Source: Phycisphaerales bacterium
GTDB taxonomy: Bacteria > Planctomycetota > Phycisphaerae > UBA1845 > UTPLA1
DNA: 64,000 bases
Assembly (NCBI GenBank): GCA_022360095.1
Contig: JAKSDK010000312.1
Location: 150,009 to 214,008, forward strand
Direction: 5' to 3'
The first letter of the stretch is position 1. Each line of letters begins with the position of its first letter. The translations under genes were made by a program, and so were the position numbers. Positions 22,807 to 32,609 of this stretch are shown in pieces. Under the pieces are notes generated by a model. It was not told the DNA's origin and did not search any database. It saw only the letters and a program-made list of their open reading frames with translations.

Positions 22807-25086
22807 CTAGGGTCCTGAGCAGGGGCCTGCATTGAGCAACTCGGAGACGAAACCGTCGACGTCCGTCATGGTTAACGGCAGGCCGCTTGCGTCCATATCG
22901 GCGCAGCCGTTCGCGATTTCCAGACCCACACAGGCGTTGACGAAACTTTGAATGTCGGCGGCATCGACGCCGCCGTCGCCGTTCATGTCTCCGAGACACG
23001 TGGGGCATTCGCACTCGTCGGGAATTCCGTTTCCGTTGACGTCTTCGCTGGTAGCCGGGTCGTCGTTCGCTTCGACGTGAAAGCTCCACTCTCGTAGGAA
23101 CCCGTTGCTCTGACCCGGAAAGGCGTCCTCGATGCTGAGCGTCCACGTGCCGAACGGGTCCTGCCCATCGAAAGCGGACAGCATGCCGCCCCCTGTGCTC
23201 GTCGGTGTGATGATCCCGGTTGTGGGCGCCCCGCATACCCGAGGGCTGCCTTCGTCATCGAAAGTCGCGAGGATATGATCGGCTGCGCCGCAGTCCTGAT
23301 TCCAGAGCAGAACTTCCGTGCCGTTGTGCTCGATTCGCATGATAATGTCGCTGACCCAGGGGTGTCGAATGTCGACACTGACGTTCACATCAGCGATCAA
23401 TCCCCCGTCCGACACTTCAATCGAATGCGAAATGTTGTTGGGTCCGAACGTGATGAACAACAGGCCGCTGGGATAATCGTGTGAACCGCCGGGAATGGTG
23501 GTCACGTCACAATCGTCGGGAATGTCGTTGGTATTGCAGTCCGGCTGGGCTTCACAGGCGTCAATCGTTCCGTTGCGATCGCAGTCGTTTTCACAATCGT
23601 CCGGGATTTCATTTGCATTGCAGTCATTCCCCAGGGCGTCGCACACGTCGAAAATACCGTTCTCGTTACAATCTCCGGCCGATTCGCAGGCGTCGATGAT
23701 CATGTTGCCGTTGCAGTCGTTTCCATCCAGGTCACATGTGTCGACGATCCCGTTGTCGTCGCAGTCGAGGTTTTCGAGATCGCAATCGTCGGGAATGCCG
23801 TTGCCGTTGCAGTCGTTGCCGTCAAGCTGACACGCGTCCATGACGCCGTCGCTGTTGCAATCCAGAGATGGGTCGGCTGCGATTTCGTCATCATCGGGAA
23901 CTCCGCTGCCGTCGCAGTCGATTCGACCCGGCGCGACGAGTTGCGCGAACGCAGTGTCCGGGCCGTCGCCGGGCTTGAACCGCCGCATGCGCGCGGTACT
24001 CCCGACCGGTGCGACGTCCGCGTCGAACCAGAAGTTGTGCATTGTGCCCCAGCGGATCGCGTTTGCGTTCGGGTTGTCGGGGAACGAATCGGTAATCCAG
24101 GTCAGAGAGGCCGAATCGATGTACGAAATCCAGGGCGCATTGGACGGATCATCGACATACCCTTCGTCGTGATTGGGAGCGGCATGAAAGCCGACGTTGG
24201 AAATGTTGGCTGATCCGATGGGCACGGTGAAGGAGCGGACGGCCCGTTCGCTGTTCATGTTATACACGGCATATTCATATCGATACTGATCACCACCGAG
24301 TTCACGAGCTTTATGGGCGACAATGAGCCGGCCGTCCTGCGGCCAACTGTCGATGATGGCGAACGAGGCCCCATCCCAGCTAAAGATGGCGGGCATCTCC
24401 TGTTGTGTCGGTCCGACGTTGGTAAACACCCAGTTGCTTGAATCACCGGACACGCTGATTTCGCGATAGGATGTGTTGTTGTTGCCGTTGCCGGCCTGCG
24501 CGTCATCGGCGGCAACGTATTGCCCTTCGACGAAATAACGCGCTCCGGCGTTGCCAAGGTCCGCGTGTTTTACTTGAAGGCCGTGGGCAATGTCGCTGTG
24601 TAGGTGTCCGGTGTGCACGTCGGCCGTGGCGGCGTCGAAGTAACCGGTAACCGGGTTGATCTTGCTACGGGCCCCTAGAAAAGGTCCCGCGTTCAGGCCG
24701 GCGCCATAGGGGTCGGAGCATCCGACGCCGAGCACGCTGCCCAGGTTGCCGTCGCACACGCCACAGATGCCGTTGTTTGTTGCAAGAAAACCGTGTTTGA
24801 CCCACGCTTGTCCGATTTGCTCCAGACGATCGTTTTTGAGCCGGTACATGTTCTGCGCGATGACCGGGTGTTGGTTGCTGGGCAAGGCCTGCCATTGAAG
24901 GAACGTGTCACCCGCGTTGCAGGAGGTCGTGGCAACGGACAATGCGGCCGTCTCGGCGTTGCGTGAATAGTCTGTGGTCACGGGCAGGTCCGCAACGATG
25001 ACGTCCGGTCCTTCCGCCAGGGCGGTTTTCAATGATGACAAGCCCGTGCAAATGACGGTCAGCGCAATCCATTTTCCTGCGCTCAT
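22807..25086 (-). CDS. Large secreted protein with EF-hand-like repeats, P-domain and dockerin-like end
   Basis: A 759-residue exported protein with signal peptide 1-24. Residues 25-400 form an unrecognised beta-rich domain, Cys-rich near ICGVCDGNLGSV. Residues about 410-540 are an array of calcium-binding DCNGNGIPDDCD-type repeats. Residues about 545-675 match a proprotein convertase P-domain (SHSIEVSDGGLIADVNVSV, DPFGTWTLSIEDAFPG), normally a jelly-roll attached to secreted proteases. The end (GDMNGDGGVDAADIQSFVNACVG... TDVDGFVSELLNAG) is a dockerin-like type I repeat pair. No catalytic domain was recognised. This architecture is characteristic of Phycisphaerae secretomes and suggests a surface or matrix protein. 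Confidence 0.85.
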   Translation of the reverse strand: MSAGKWIALTVICTGLSSLKTALAEGPDVIVADLPVTTDYSRNAETAALSVATTSCNAGDTFLQWQALPSNQHPVIAQNMYRLKNDRLEQIGQAWVKHGFLATNNGICGVCDGNLGSVLGVGCSDPYGAGLNAGPFLGARSKINPVTGYFDAATADVHTGHLHSDIAHGLQVKHADLGNAGARYFVEGQYVAADDAQAGNGNNNTSYREISVSGDSSNWVFTNVGPTQQEMPAIFSWDGASFAIIDSWPQDGRLIVAHKARELGGDQYRYEYAVYNMNSERAVRSFTVPIGSANISNVGFHAAPNHDEGYVDDPSNAPWISYIDSASLTWITDSFPDNPNANAIRWGTMHNFWFDADVAPVGSTARMRRFKPGDGPDTAFAQLVAPGRIDCDGSGVPDDDEIAADPSLDCNSDGVMDACQLDGNDCNGNGIPDDCDLENLDCDDNGIVDTCDLDGNDCNGNMIIDACESAGDCNENGIFDVCDALGNDCNANEIPDDCENDCDRNGTIDACEAQPDCNTNDIPDDCDVTTIPGGSHDYPSGLLFITFGPNNISHSIEVSDGGLIADVNVSVDIRHPWVSDIIMRIEHNGTEVLLWNQDCGAADHILATFDDEGSPRVCGAPTTGIITPTSTGGGMLSAFDGQDPFGTWTLSIEDAFPGQSNGFLREWSFHVEANDDPATSEDVNGNGIPDECECPTCLGDMNGDGGVDAADIQSFVNACVGLEIANGCADMDASGLPLTMTDVDGFVSELLNAGPCSGP

Positions 25087-25249
25087 CCGGACAGCTCCGA
25101 TTCAGGTCAAAGAGGATGGATCAGAAATCGGCGGGTGCATACCCACCCCTCCACACGTCGCCGAATAAATTCTAGGCCGCTCAAGGCGACGTATCACCGG
25201 GTTGGCCCACCAAGTACCTATATTATGAAACTCAGCGAGTATGGGTCAA

Positions 25250-25669
<420 letters not shown>

Positions 25670-25788
25670 GTCTTCATTTTTGCGTGGGGGCCTTCGCGAT
25701 GCAACGGCGCAGACGCCTGCTCAGATGAGAGTCGCGGTTTACTTTGATATCAGCCCGGCGTGACGCGGAGTGGGCTATGCCTCATCGA

Positions 25789-27912
25789 TCATGGTGTCGG
25801 TGCCGCCGAGTTTTGGATCTCGCGCCAGATGATCACTTTCTTCTGCGACGAAGGAGGCGCCCAGAAACCGGTCAGGAAAAAGGAATGAGGATCGCTGACA
25901 TCCTGGTGGTAAACCTGGATGGTGGAGTTGGCGTCTGCGGTGGCATGAAATCGGGCGAAATCACCGCCGCCCGACTCAGGTTCCTGAAGATCCAGGGTTC
26001 TCCCCAGCGACGAGCCTTTTTCTCGAACGCCCATGTAATTTTCTTCGGACGTATCCTGATTCATGGGGGTCACGTCCACGACCGCATGGGCCGGCACGTT
26101 GAAACCGCTCAGGTCCTTGTCCTGCCAGGTCCCGTCCGTCGTTGGCGAGGTGATCGTATCGAATGATTCCGTATAGGTTCCCGGCGGGTCCGACCAATAG
26201 CCCATCAGGTAGAAATCGATGTCCGTATTGCTTTCGGCGTAGGCTTCGATCGTCGCGTTGGTCGTTGAGTCGGCGACCACGATCATTGACGCCACGTCGT
26301 CTCCGCCGGATTCCGCTTCATGGAGGTCCAAGCGTCTTTCGAGACTGGAGCCTCGGGTACGCAGTCCCACTTCGCGCTCGGCGGACGAATTGTTGTTTAC
26401 GATGACGAACTCGGTGACCTCCGCCGTGCCGATGTAGCTTTTGAGGTCGATTTCCTGCCAGGAGCCGCTCCCGCCCGCTTTGAAGGAATTGTACATTTCC
26501 CGATAGGTTCCGCAGTTCCAATAGCCCAGTATCACGAAGTCTACGCTGCTCGTGTTGTCGGAGTAGTGTTCGATTTGAGAATTGGTGTCCGCCTGGACAT
26601 GCATGACCATGACGTCTTCACCGCCGCTCTCCGGCTCATGAAGCAGGATTCGCCGATTCAGGCTGGAGCCGACCGCGCGGACGCCTCCCCAGCGTTCGCC
26701 GCTCGAGTAGCCGTTGCGGACGGCGACTTCGAGCACGGCATCCGCCGGGATGTTATAGGGCGATCCGCTAAGGTCCATGACCTGCCAGGTGTCGGCGCTC
26801 GTCGCCGACCATGTCTGAAAGCGCTCGATATAGAAACAGCCCTCTGCGTGCATCGCGGCGGAGGTTGAGCCGAGGCGCGTGGCGGTCGTCGAGACGCCGC
26901 CGGTGTCCAGGCTGACGGTGAACTTGTCTCCATCCGACAGCGAGGAAAAGTCGGCCCGCAAGATGAAATGCGTAGGCGCCGAAACGTTAAAATTACTTGT
27001 AAATGTGAGCGTGCCGGCCGCATGATTGACCGTGCCGTTGCCGCCGACTTTGGAGTTTTCGCCGCCGCTGATCACCCCATTCGCGTTGCTGTCAATGACA
27101 AGCTCAACGTTATTCCAATCGCTGTCGGTCAGCCCGGCATGGTTCGAGAGGTCGAACACCAGTTGGGTGACCGTGACGGTATCGCTGAACGGATCAAGCT
27201 TGAAGGCATAGAGCTCCGCGTCGGTTTCACCGCCCGATTCGGTGAAGGCGTCCGGTTCCTGACCGGCGTCATGATCTGAGAGCATCAACGCCGGACCGGG
27301 CGTATATTCGATGTGGAGCAACGGGGCAGTTGCCGAGCCGCCGCCGCCGTCATCGTCATCGCCGCTGCCGCTGTCGTATGAGACGACCATACGCTTGCCG
27401 TTTAAATCGTCTGATCGAAGCATGATGACCATCGAATTGCCGCTGGACCACCCCCCGCGATCGACGATTTCCTGGATAATCGTTTTTAGCTCAGGTGTCT
27501 GGTAGACCTGGTTCGACGTCCAATTGGGAACGTTGTTCCAAGTGACCGATGCGCTGGTTTTCGGTCTGCCTGAGATGCTACTACTGCCCGAGAACTCAGA
27601 GGTCGTATCTGCGTCCTGACCGAAGATCGTCAAATCCGTGTTTTCTGAATTCGAGTCGGCTGCCCTCATTTCGACATAGGCGGCAGTGATATTAGCACCC
27701 TGCGGAACGTTCACGTTTCGGAAACGAAAGCCGACGTAGTCCATTTGGCCCAGCTCGAGTTTGCTGTTCCATGTTCCGCCGTCTTCCTCGGCGTCGTCCT
27801 TGCTTCGGTTGACGCGGACTTCAAACGTGGTGACGGAGGCATCTGCGGTCGAGGTCGGGAGAAACCAAGACAGGACGATACAAGCCGACAATGTCAGCAC
27901 GAAGGGCTTCAT
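25789..27912 (-). CDS. Secreted beta-rich protein with three copies of an unrecognised ~105-residue repeat
   Basis: The real start is ATG 27912, with AGGAGG upstream and a clean signal peptide (MKPFVLTLSACIVLS...); the frame stays open to 28335 but that extension is intergenic. The 707-residue product begins with a carbohydrate-binding, DNRLRE/CBM96-like domain (TTFEVRVNRSKDDAEEDG, ASVTWNNVPNW). A linker with Asp/Gly runs follows, then a domain resembling cohesin-like or polycystin-type folds. Three tandem repeats end it, each with DLSG/DLKS, GVRxxGSSLxRxxxLxExESGGxD, an ADxxxxxxIExY strand and a GYW/GFW end. No enzyme motif, dockerin or PEP-CTERM tail is seen. Confidence 0.8.
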   Translation of the reverse strand: MKPFVLTLSACIVLSWFLPTSTADASVTTFEVRVNRSKDDAEEDGGTWNSKLELGQMDYVGFRFRNVNVPQGANITAAYVEMRAADSNSENTDLTIFGQDADTTSEFSGSSSISGRPKTSASVTWNNVPNWTSNQVYQTPELKTIIQEIVDRGGWSSGNSMVIMLRSDDLNGKRMVVSYDSGSGDDDDGGGGSATAPLLHIEYTPGPALMLSDHDAGQEPDAFTESGGETDAELYAFKLDPFSDTVTVTQLVFDLSNHAGLTDSDWNNVELVIDSNANGVISGGENSKVGGNGTVNHAAGTLTFTSNFNVSAPTHFILRADFSSLSDGDKFTVSLDTGGVSTTATRLGSTSAAMHAEGCFYIERFQTWSATSADTWQVMDLSGSPYNIPADAVLEVAVRNGYSSGERWGGVRAVGSSLNRRILLHEPESGGEDVMVMHVQADTNSQIEHYSDNTSSVDFVILGYWNCGTYREMYNSFKAGGSGSWQEIDLKSYIGTAEVTEFVIVNNNSSAEREVGLRTRGSSLERRLDLHEAESGGDDVASMIVVADSTTNATIEAYAESNTDIDFYLMGYWSDPPGTYTESFDTITSPTTDGTWQDKDLSGFNVPAHAVVDVTPMNQDTSEENYMGVREKGSSLGRTLDLQEPESGGGDFARFHATADANSTIQVYHQDVSDPHSFFLTGFWAPPSSQKKVIIWREIQNSAAPTP

Positions 27913-28195
27913 CACTTTTCCTCCTATGGCAGTGAACCTAGCCTCATCTTCGTCGATAATACGATTCAAATTTTGTCCAGAAAAAAAATACGTGCGCGTA
28001 TCGGACGGAGATCGGTCGGGTTCGAATAGACAAACGTCAAATATCAGAACGAGCCGATCGATGGCGGGGAGGCCGGTCTGTACCGGACGTGCTCCGACAG
28101 TCGTCCCGGGTTCGGATAGGTCCCCTTTGCTGTCCGGATTTTCGGCCCTGACGCGTTTTTGGCCGGCCCCGCTGTGCTCAAAAGCGACGTGGATT

Positions 28196-28229
28196 AAAGC
28201 CCCGTTCAGGCATGCCTGAACGGGGCTTT
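28196..28229. terminator. Bidirectional terminator-like perfect palindrome
   Basis: AAAGCCCCGTTCAGGCA is followed directly by its exact complement, then CTTTT on the plus strand. A nearly identical element is at 46050-46083. It lies between divergent genes, so it does not end either annotated neighbour. Confidence 0.7.
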
Positions 28230-28301
28230 TCGACATTGAACGGCGCACAAGCTCGTTTTCGGGGTGCCCCCCGGCCTTCACGGCGGGATGCCCAATGACA
28301 A

Positions 28302-28339
28302 AGGGATGGCTCAAGCGGTCCGCCGCTTTCGCCATCCCT
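28302..28339. ncRNA. Candidate structured RNA (compound hairpin)
   Basis: AGGGATGGC (28302-28310) pairs with GCCATCCCT (28331-28339), and inside it AAGCGG pairs with CCGCTT, with symmetrical 2-base bulges and a four-base loop. On the minus strand this hairpin precedes the palindrome at 28196-28229, as expected for a small RNA with its own terminator. No known family recognised. Confidence 0.35.
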
Positions 28340-28681
28340 GCCGCGCTAGGAGAGAAGGAGGAAGATTAAGTCATTCATACGATGGGGATCGGAGGATGTT
28401 CACGGTTCAGGAGGTTTTTTTGCATGTTTCCATGGGAATCCATGGCCGGACGGCCTGGTTTGAGTAGGGGGGGACTCTTAAATCGGACATGACCCTCTCG
28501 CCCGAACGATTGCAGATTGTGTGTAAGATGGTTTAGAATCAAGGGATAGCGTCAAAGACGCGACCCGCCTAGGCTCATGGTTGGAGAAAAGACTCCGGGG
28601 GACAGGACCAAACCTCGCCACTGGTTGTCCTTAAGGATCATTCCCACTCGCTGTGTTCAGATGGTTGAGGAGAAGAGGGTT

Positions 28682-30211
28682 ATGACGTCGGCTGCATCAA
28701 GGTCCGTTTATCATCAATTCACGGCCATCCTCTCTGTGTTGCTGATTCTGAATCTGCACGTCTGGCTCGGTGGCTGCGGCAATCCGGCCGGTATCGCCGC
28801 CCCGGTGAACACACGGGGCGTTTTGTCGCCGGACCATCCGCTCGTCCGTGCGTTGGAAAACAGCGCGCTTGTCGGCGCCACAGGATTCGAGATCGACTCG
28901 GTCAAATCCACGTTTCAGGTCATCTTTGTCGATGAAACCCATCGATTGAACGGCAAGTATGCACAAGGGCACGGGGGTGATTACACGATCACGGAATTGG
29001 CGATCGGGAGACAAGGGGACTCCGTCACCTTGACGTTCGATCTCGGCAAGCGGGTGACATCGATCCGTACGGGGAACGGCGTGACCTGGCAGGCTCCGGC
29101 CAAGACGGCGGCATCTTCGATCCAGCCGTCTTCAGCCGGTGGAACTCAGGCCTATGTTGACGCGAATGTCGAACTCCTTAACCTGGCGCGCGAAGTCGAT
29201 CGCCAGTCGGGAATCTCGACGTCGGGTCAATTCATGACCATTCCGGGAAGCGGCGAGACGGTCGATCTGACCGGATTGGCGGCGTCAGGCAGCAAGACGG
29301 AAGCGGCCTTGATCGGGTCGGTGCTTTTGTTCATTTTTTCCACGACGGTTTTGATCTGGGCCCCAATTCTCGGCACTTTGCAGGTGCTGCTCAGCATCTT
29401 TTTGGTCACTGCCTTGATACAACAAATGATCAGCGGAATTGAACCTCCTCCGATGAATCCGGTGCCGATGCCGGACGATCCTCCGGAAGGAGACCCGCCT
29501 GCTGAGATCACCGATTGCAACGACAACGGCGTAGACGATGCGAACGACATCGCCGATGGCGACAGTTCGGATTGCAATGGGAACAGCGTGCCGGACGACT
29601 GCGAGTCCGACACGGACGGCGACGGCACGATCGATGAATGCGACTTCGATCTGACCGTGACGGCGGAGTCGGACAGAGCGTGGGTTTATGAACACCTGAA
29701 CCTTCAGACCATGGAGGCGATGGGGGACGCGACGAACTGTCTGGTCGCGTTTTCCGCGGCGGTGACGGATGACCCGTTTGCCAACGACGACTACACCTTT
29801 GAGTGGTCGATTGAGCCGCCGGCGGATCGGTCCGATGGTGAGTTCCTTCGGACGGCCGGTGCCGGCACGAACATGGAAACCTATCGTCCGCCGGAGCGAC
29901 CGGGTTTTTCTCCGAGCGGCCTGCCGTATGTCGTCACCGTATTGGTGAGGGGAAATCAACACGGAAATGAAGGCACGGCCACGTTCACGATCGACGTTCG
30001 CATCCTGGGCGACGTTGACAACAGCGGCTGTGTTGATCTTGCGGATGACGCCATCATCTCAAGCGTCGAACAGGGCCTTATCACGGATCCCGACGTGGTG
30101 GACGCGGCGGATGTGAACTGCGACGGCACGACCCTTTTTGGCATTGACAGCTCGATTGTCGGATTTGTCTCTGAGAATCTGGATGGGTTGGGGGCCTGTG
30201 TCTCGCCATAG
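28682..30211 (+). CDS. Lipoprotein with membrane segment and dockerin/EF-hand repeats
   Basis: ATG 28682 (purine-rich AGAGGG upstream) is preferred over in-frame starts at 28577 and 28661. The 509-residue product has a signal peptide ending in the lipobox LGGC (Cys near residue 32), so it is probably lipid-anchored. Residues about 30-230 are an unrecognised domain. A strongly hydrophobic stretch at about 212-255 (LIGSVLLFIFSTTVLIW, TLQVLLSIFLVTALI) could be two membrane helices, unusual within a lipoprotein. Then come calcium-type repeats (DCNDNGVDDAND, DCNGNSVPDDCESD), an Ig/PKD-like beta domain (FEWSIEPP...), and a dockerin-like end (GDVDNSGCVDLADDAIIS). Function unknown. Confidence 0.75.
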   Translation: MTSAASRSVYHQFTAILSVLLILNLHVWLGGCGNPAGIAAPVNTRGVLSPDHPLVRALENSALVGATGFEIDSVKSTFQVIFVDETHRLNGKYAQGHGGDYTITELAIGRQGDSVTLTFDLGKRVTSIRTGNGVTWQAPAKTAASSIQPSSAGGTQAYVDANVELLNLAREVDRQSGISTSGQFMTIPGSGETVDLTGLAASGSKTEAALIGSVLLFIFSTTVLIWAPILGTLQVLLSIFLVTALIQQMISGIEPPPMNPVPMPDDPPEGDPPAEITDCNDNGVDDANDIADGDSSDCNGNSVPDDCESDTDGDGTIDECDFDLTVTAESDRAWVYEHLNLQTMEAMGDATNCLVAFSAAVTDDPFANDDYTFEWSIEPPADRSDGEFLRTAGAGTNMETYRPPERPGFSPSGLPYVVTVLVRGNQHGNEGTATFTIDVRILGDVDNSGCVDLADDAIISSVEQGLITDPDVVDAADVNCDGTTLFGIDSSIVGFVSENLDGLGACVSP

Positions 30212-30340
30212 TGGGGTTTTCATTCAAAGTGATTATTCTCAGGGACTTGACTTTTTCGGACCATCTTGTTAAAACTTGGAAAGGAGCGGTCCGCGCGCGG
30301 GGAGCGCCGGGCAATTGGATGGATGGGAATGTTAGGATCG

Positions 30341-30994
30341 ATGCGTCATAGAATATCAGTCCTGGTGCTGCTTGCCTTTTTGGTTCCAACCTACGTGACC
30401 TCAGAGGCCAAGGCGGCCAGATTGAGCGTGGAAGATTTGATGGTCTTCTACGATACCATCGGTCCCGCGTCGGCAGAGGGCCGGATTGAATTCAATCTGC
30501 GTCATGGTCCGCGCGGTGGCGGTCCTCCGTTGGCGTACGATTTGTTCGTCGCTCAAGTCATGATCTCAAAGGCCCTGATGGGAAATTCGGCTTCGTTCAC
30601 ACTCAACACATTTGCAACCCAGGACACGGCGGCGATTGGGCCGAGCTACTGGCTTCCCAATTCACCGACAGGTTTCCAAGTGGCTTCGACCCACGGCGGC
30701 GAGTTTCGATTTCGGGATCGAACGACGCCCTCGGCGCCGATTGCCCCTGAGGAACGCGACGTCCTGGCTCGCTTTGTGATTGATTTCCAAGTGAATTCTG
30801 TTGACGAATTCGGTGAGTACACCGTTCATGCCGGCTCAAGCAGCGCCAATTTCTTCGGTTTCTTCATCCTGAACTCCTATCCGAACGTCATTAGTCCGCT
30901 GAATTTCATTTTGATTCCTGAGCCGGCTTCGGGCCTGTTTTTCTTGATGGCCGGCAGCCTGATTCTCCGCCACCGCCGCCGTCGCCGAGGTTGA
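30341..30994 (+). CDS. PEP-CTERM exported protein
   Basis: ATG 30341 has AGGA upstream and begins a signal peptide (MRHRISVLVLLAFLVP...A). The 217-residue product has one beta-rich body of unknown function. It ends with the PEP-CTERM signal: PEPAS, the hydrophobic GLFFLMAGSLIL and a basic tail RHRRRRRG. Such proteins are exported and then processed by an exosortase, typically as part of extracellular matrix or surface polymer systems. No exosortase gene is in the window. It follows the lipoprotein gene by about 130 bases. Confidence 0.88.
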   Translation: MRHRISVLVLLAFLVPTYVTSEAKAARLSVEDLMVFYDTIGPASAEGRIEFNLRHGPRGGGPPLAYDLFVAQVMISKALMGNSASFTLNTFATQDTAAIGPSYWLPNSPTGFQVASTHGGEFRFRDRTTPSAPIAPEERDVLARFVIDFQVNSVDEFGEYTVHAGSSSANFFGFFILNSYPNVISPLNFILIPEPASGLFFLMAGSLILRHRRRRRG

Positions 30995-31187
30995 TGCCTC
31001 GTGCCATCCGTGCTTCACGATGGCGCACTTGTTCCGCTCATTTGATTCGCTTCAGCCTGCCTCCGGATCGCCGATGGCGACTGGTCAAGTCCTGAATTCA
31101 CGATTATCCTGAAAGATCGGTGTTCACGTCCGTGCCGAGCGTTTGGACTGACGATTTATTGCGTTTCTTAATAAAGAGGATTGTTTC

Positions 31188-32588
31188 ATGCCGCAGGAAA
31201 CCCGGGCGGAAAAAGATTCAATGGGTGTGATGACGGTTCCCGAACACGCTTTGTGGGGAGCTTCCACACAACGGGCCGTCGAGAATTTCCCGATTTCAGG
31301 TTATCGACTGGGACGGCGCTTCATACGGGCATTGGGACTGATTAAACAATCGGCGGCCGAAGCGAATGAAACATTGGGCACGGTCCCTGCAGAAAAAACA
31401 GCGTTGATTGTCAAGGCGGCACAGGAAGTGATCGACGGCAGTCTGGACGATCATTTCGTTGTGGACGTGTTTCAGACCGGCTCCGGCACGTCGACCAACA
31501 TGAACGCGAATGAAGTGATCGCGAACCGGGCCATTCAAATGTCTGGCGGCGTCGTTGGTTCGAAGGCGCCGATCCATCCCAACGATCATGTGAACCAGTC
31601 ACAAAGTTCCAACGACGTCATTCCAACCGCGCTGCACGTGTCGGGGTCGGAGGCTTTGAAAGGCGATCTGATTCCGGACCTCGAGCGGCTGGCGGTCGCG
31701 CTGGAGAAGAATGCCGACGCCTTTGATCGGATTGTCAAGATCGGCCGTACGCATCTTCAGGACGCCACGCCGATTCGGCTCGGACAGGAGTTTTCCGGCT
31801 ACGCCAGCCAGATTCGGCTGGGAATTGAGCGGGCGAAGAAAGCCATCTATGCCTTGCGGGAATTGCCGATTGGCGGGACCGCTGTGGGCACCGGGATCAA
31901 TGCGCATAAGGATTTCGGTAAGACGGTTGCCGCATTGCTGTCCAAGAAGACGGGGCTCGAATTTGTCGAGGCGGCCAATCATTTCGAGGCCCAGCATGCG
32001 AAGGACGGTTTTGTCGAGGCATCGGGACTGTTGCGGACGGTCGCCTTGAGCCTGGGCAAAATCGCGAACGACATCCGTCTCTTGGGCTCGGGGCCACGGT
32101 GCGGCATTGGGGAACTGAAGATTCCGGCCACTCAGCCGGGTAGTTCGATCATGCCGGGCAAAGTCAATCCCGTCATGAGTGAAATGGTGCTTCAGGTCGT
32201 CGCGCACGCCATCGGGGCGGATGCGGCGGTCACTCATGCCGGCGCGACGTTGGGCACGTTGGACCTGCATGTGGGAATGCCGGTGATGGCCTATCACTTT
32301 CTGGAATCGGTTCGAATCTTGTCAGCGGCCGCGAGAGTGTTCGCGGATCGCTGTGTTACGGGGATCGAGGCGGACACCGAGCGGACCGAACAACTGATTG
32401 AGCAGAGTTTGGCGATGTGCACGTCACTTGCCCCGGTGATCGGCTATGACACGGCAGCGAGTATGGCCAAGAAAGCGTACGAAACGGGCAAGACGGTCCG
32501 GCAAGTTGCGCTTGAGGAAGGTGTTTTGCCGGAAGATCGCTTGAATGATCTGCTTGATGCCCGATCCATGACCGAGCCGTCCGACTAG
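31188..32588 (+). CDS. fumC: Class II fumarate hydratase
   Basis: Hydrates fumarate to malate in the TCA cycle. The 466-residue protein has the superfamily signature GSSIMPGKVNP near residue 320, whose flexible loop carries the catalytic Ser, plus GSGTSTNMNANEVIANRA (about 97-115), HPNDHVNQSQSSND and GRTHLQDATPIRLGQEFSGY. These class II residues separate it from aspartase and argininosuccinate lyase. Length is normal and all motifs are intact. A purine-rich AAAGAGGA lies upstream of the ATG. It is followed 21 bases later by an exported HEAT-like protein, with which it may be cotranscribed by chance rather than function. Confidence 0.97.
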   Translation: MPQETRAEKDSMGVMTVPEHALWGASTQRAVENFPISGYRLGRRFIRALGLIKQSAAEANETLGTVPAEKTALIVKAAQEVIDGSLDDHFVVDVFQTGSGTSTNMNANEVIANRAIQMSGGVVGSKAPIHPNDHVNQSQSSNDVIPTALHVSGSEALKGDLIPDLERLAVALEKNADAFDRIVKIGRTHLQDATPIRLGQEFSGYASQIRLGIERAKKAIYALRELPIGGTAVGTGINAHKDFGKTVAALLSKKTGLEFVEAANHFEAQHAKDGFVEASGLLRTVALSLGKIANDIRLLGSGPRCGIGELKIPATQPGSSIMPGKVNPVMSEMVLQVVAHAIGADAAVTHAGATLGTLDLHVGMPVMAYHFLESVRILSAAARVFADRCVTGIEADTERTEQLIEQSLAMCTSLAPVIGYDTAASMAKKAYETGKTVRQVALEEGVLPEDRLNDLLDARSMTEPSD

Positions 32589-32609
32589 GGCGGATAGACG
32601 GAAGGATTC

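Larger units (their letters stand above)
27913..28681. other. Divergent intergenic region with strong hairpins
   Basis: These 769 bases separate divergent genes. I see no protein gene. Two strong structures are present: a perfect palindrome at 28196-28229 and a compound hairpin at 28302-28339, both described separately. The rest should contain the promoters of both flanking genes, but no clear -35/-10 pair stood out. Confidence 0.6.

Noticed and set aside
27913..28335. 141-residue N-terminal extension of the triple-repeat secreted protein
   Set aside because: The signal peptide and AGGAGG site are at 27912. The extension has no domain and runs through the palindrome and hairpin.
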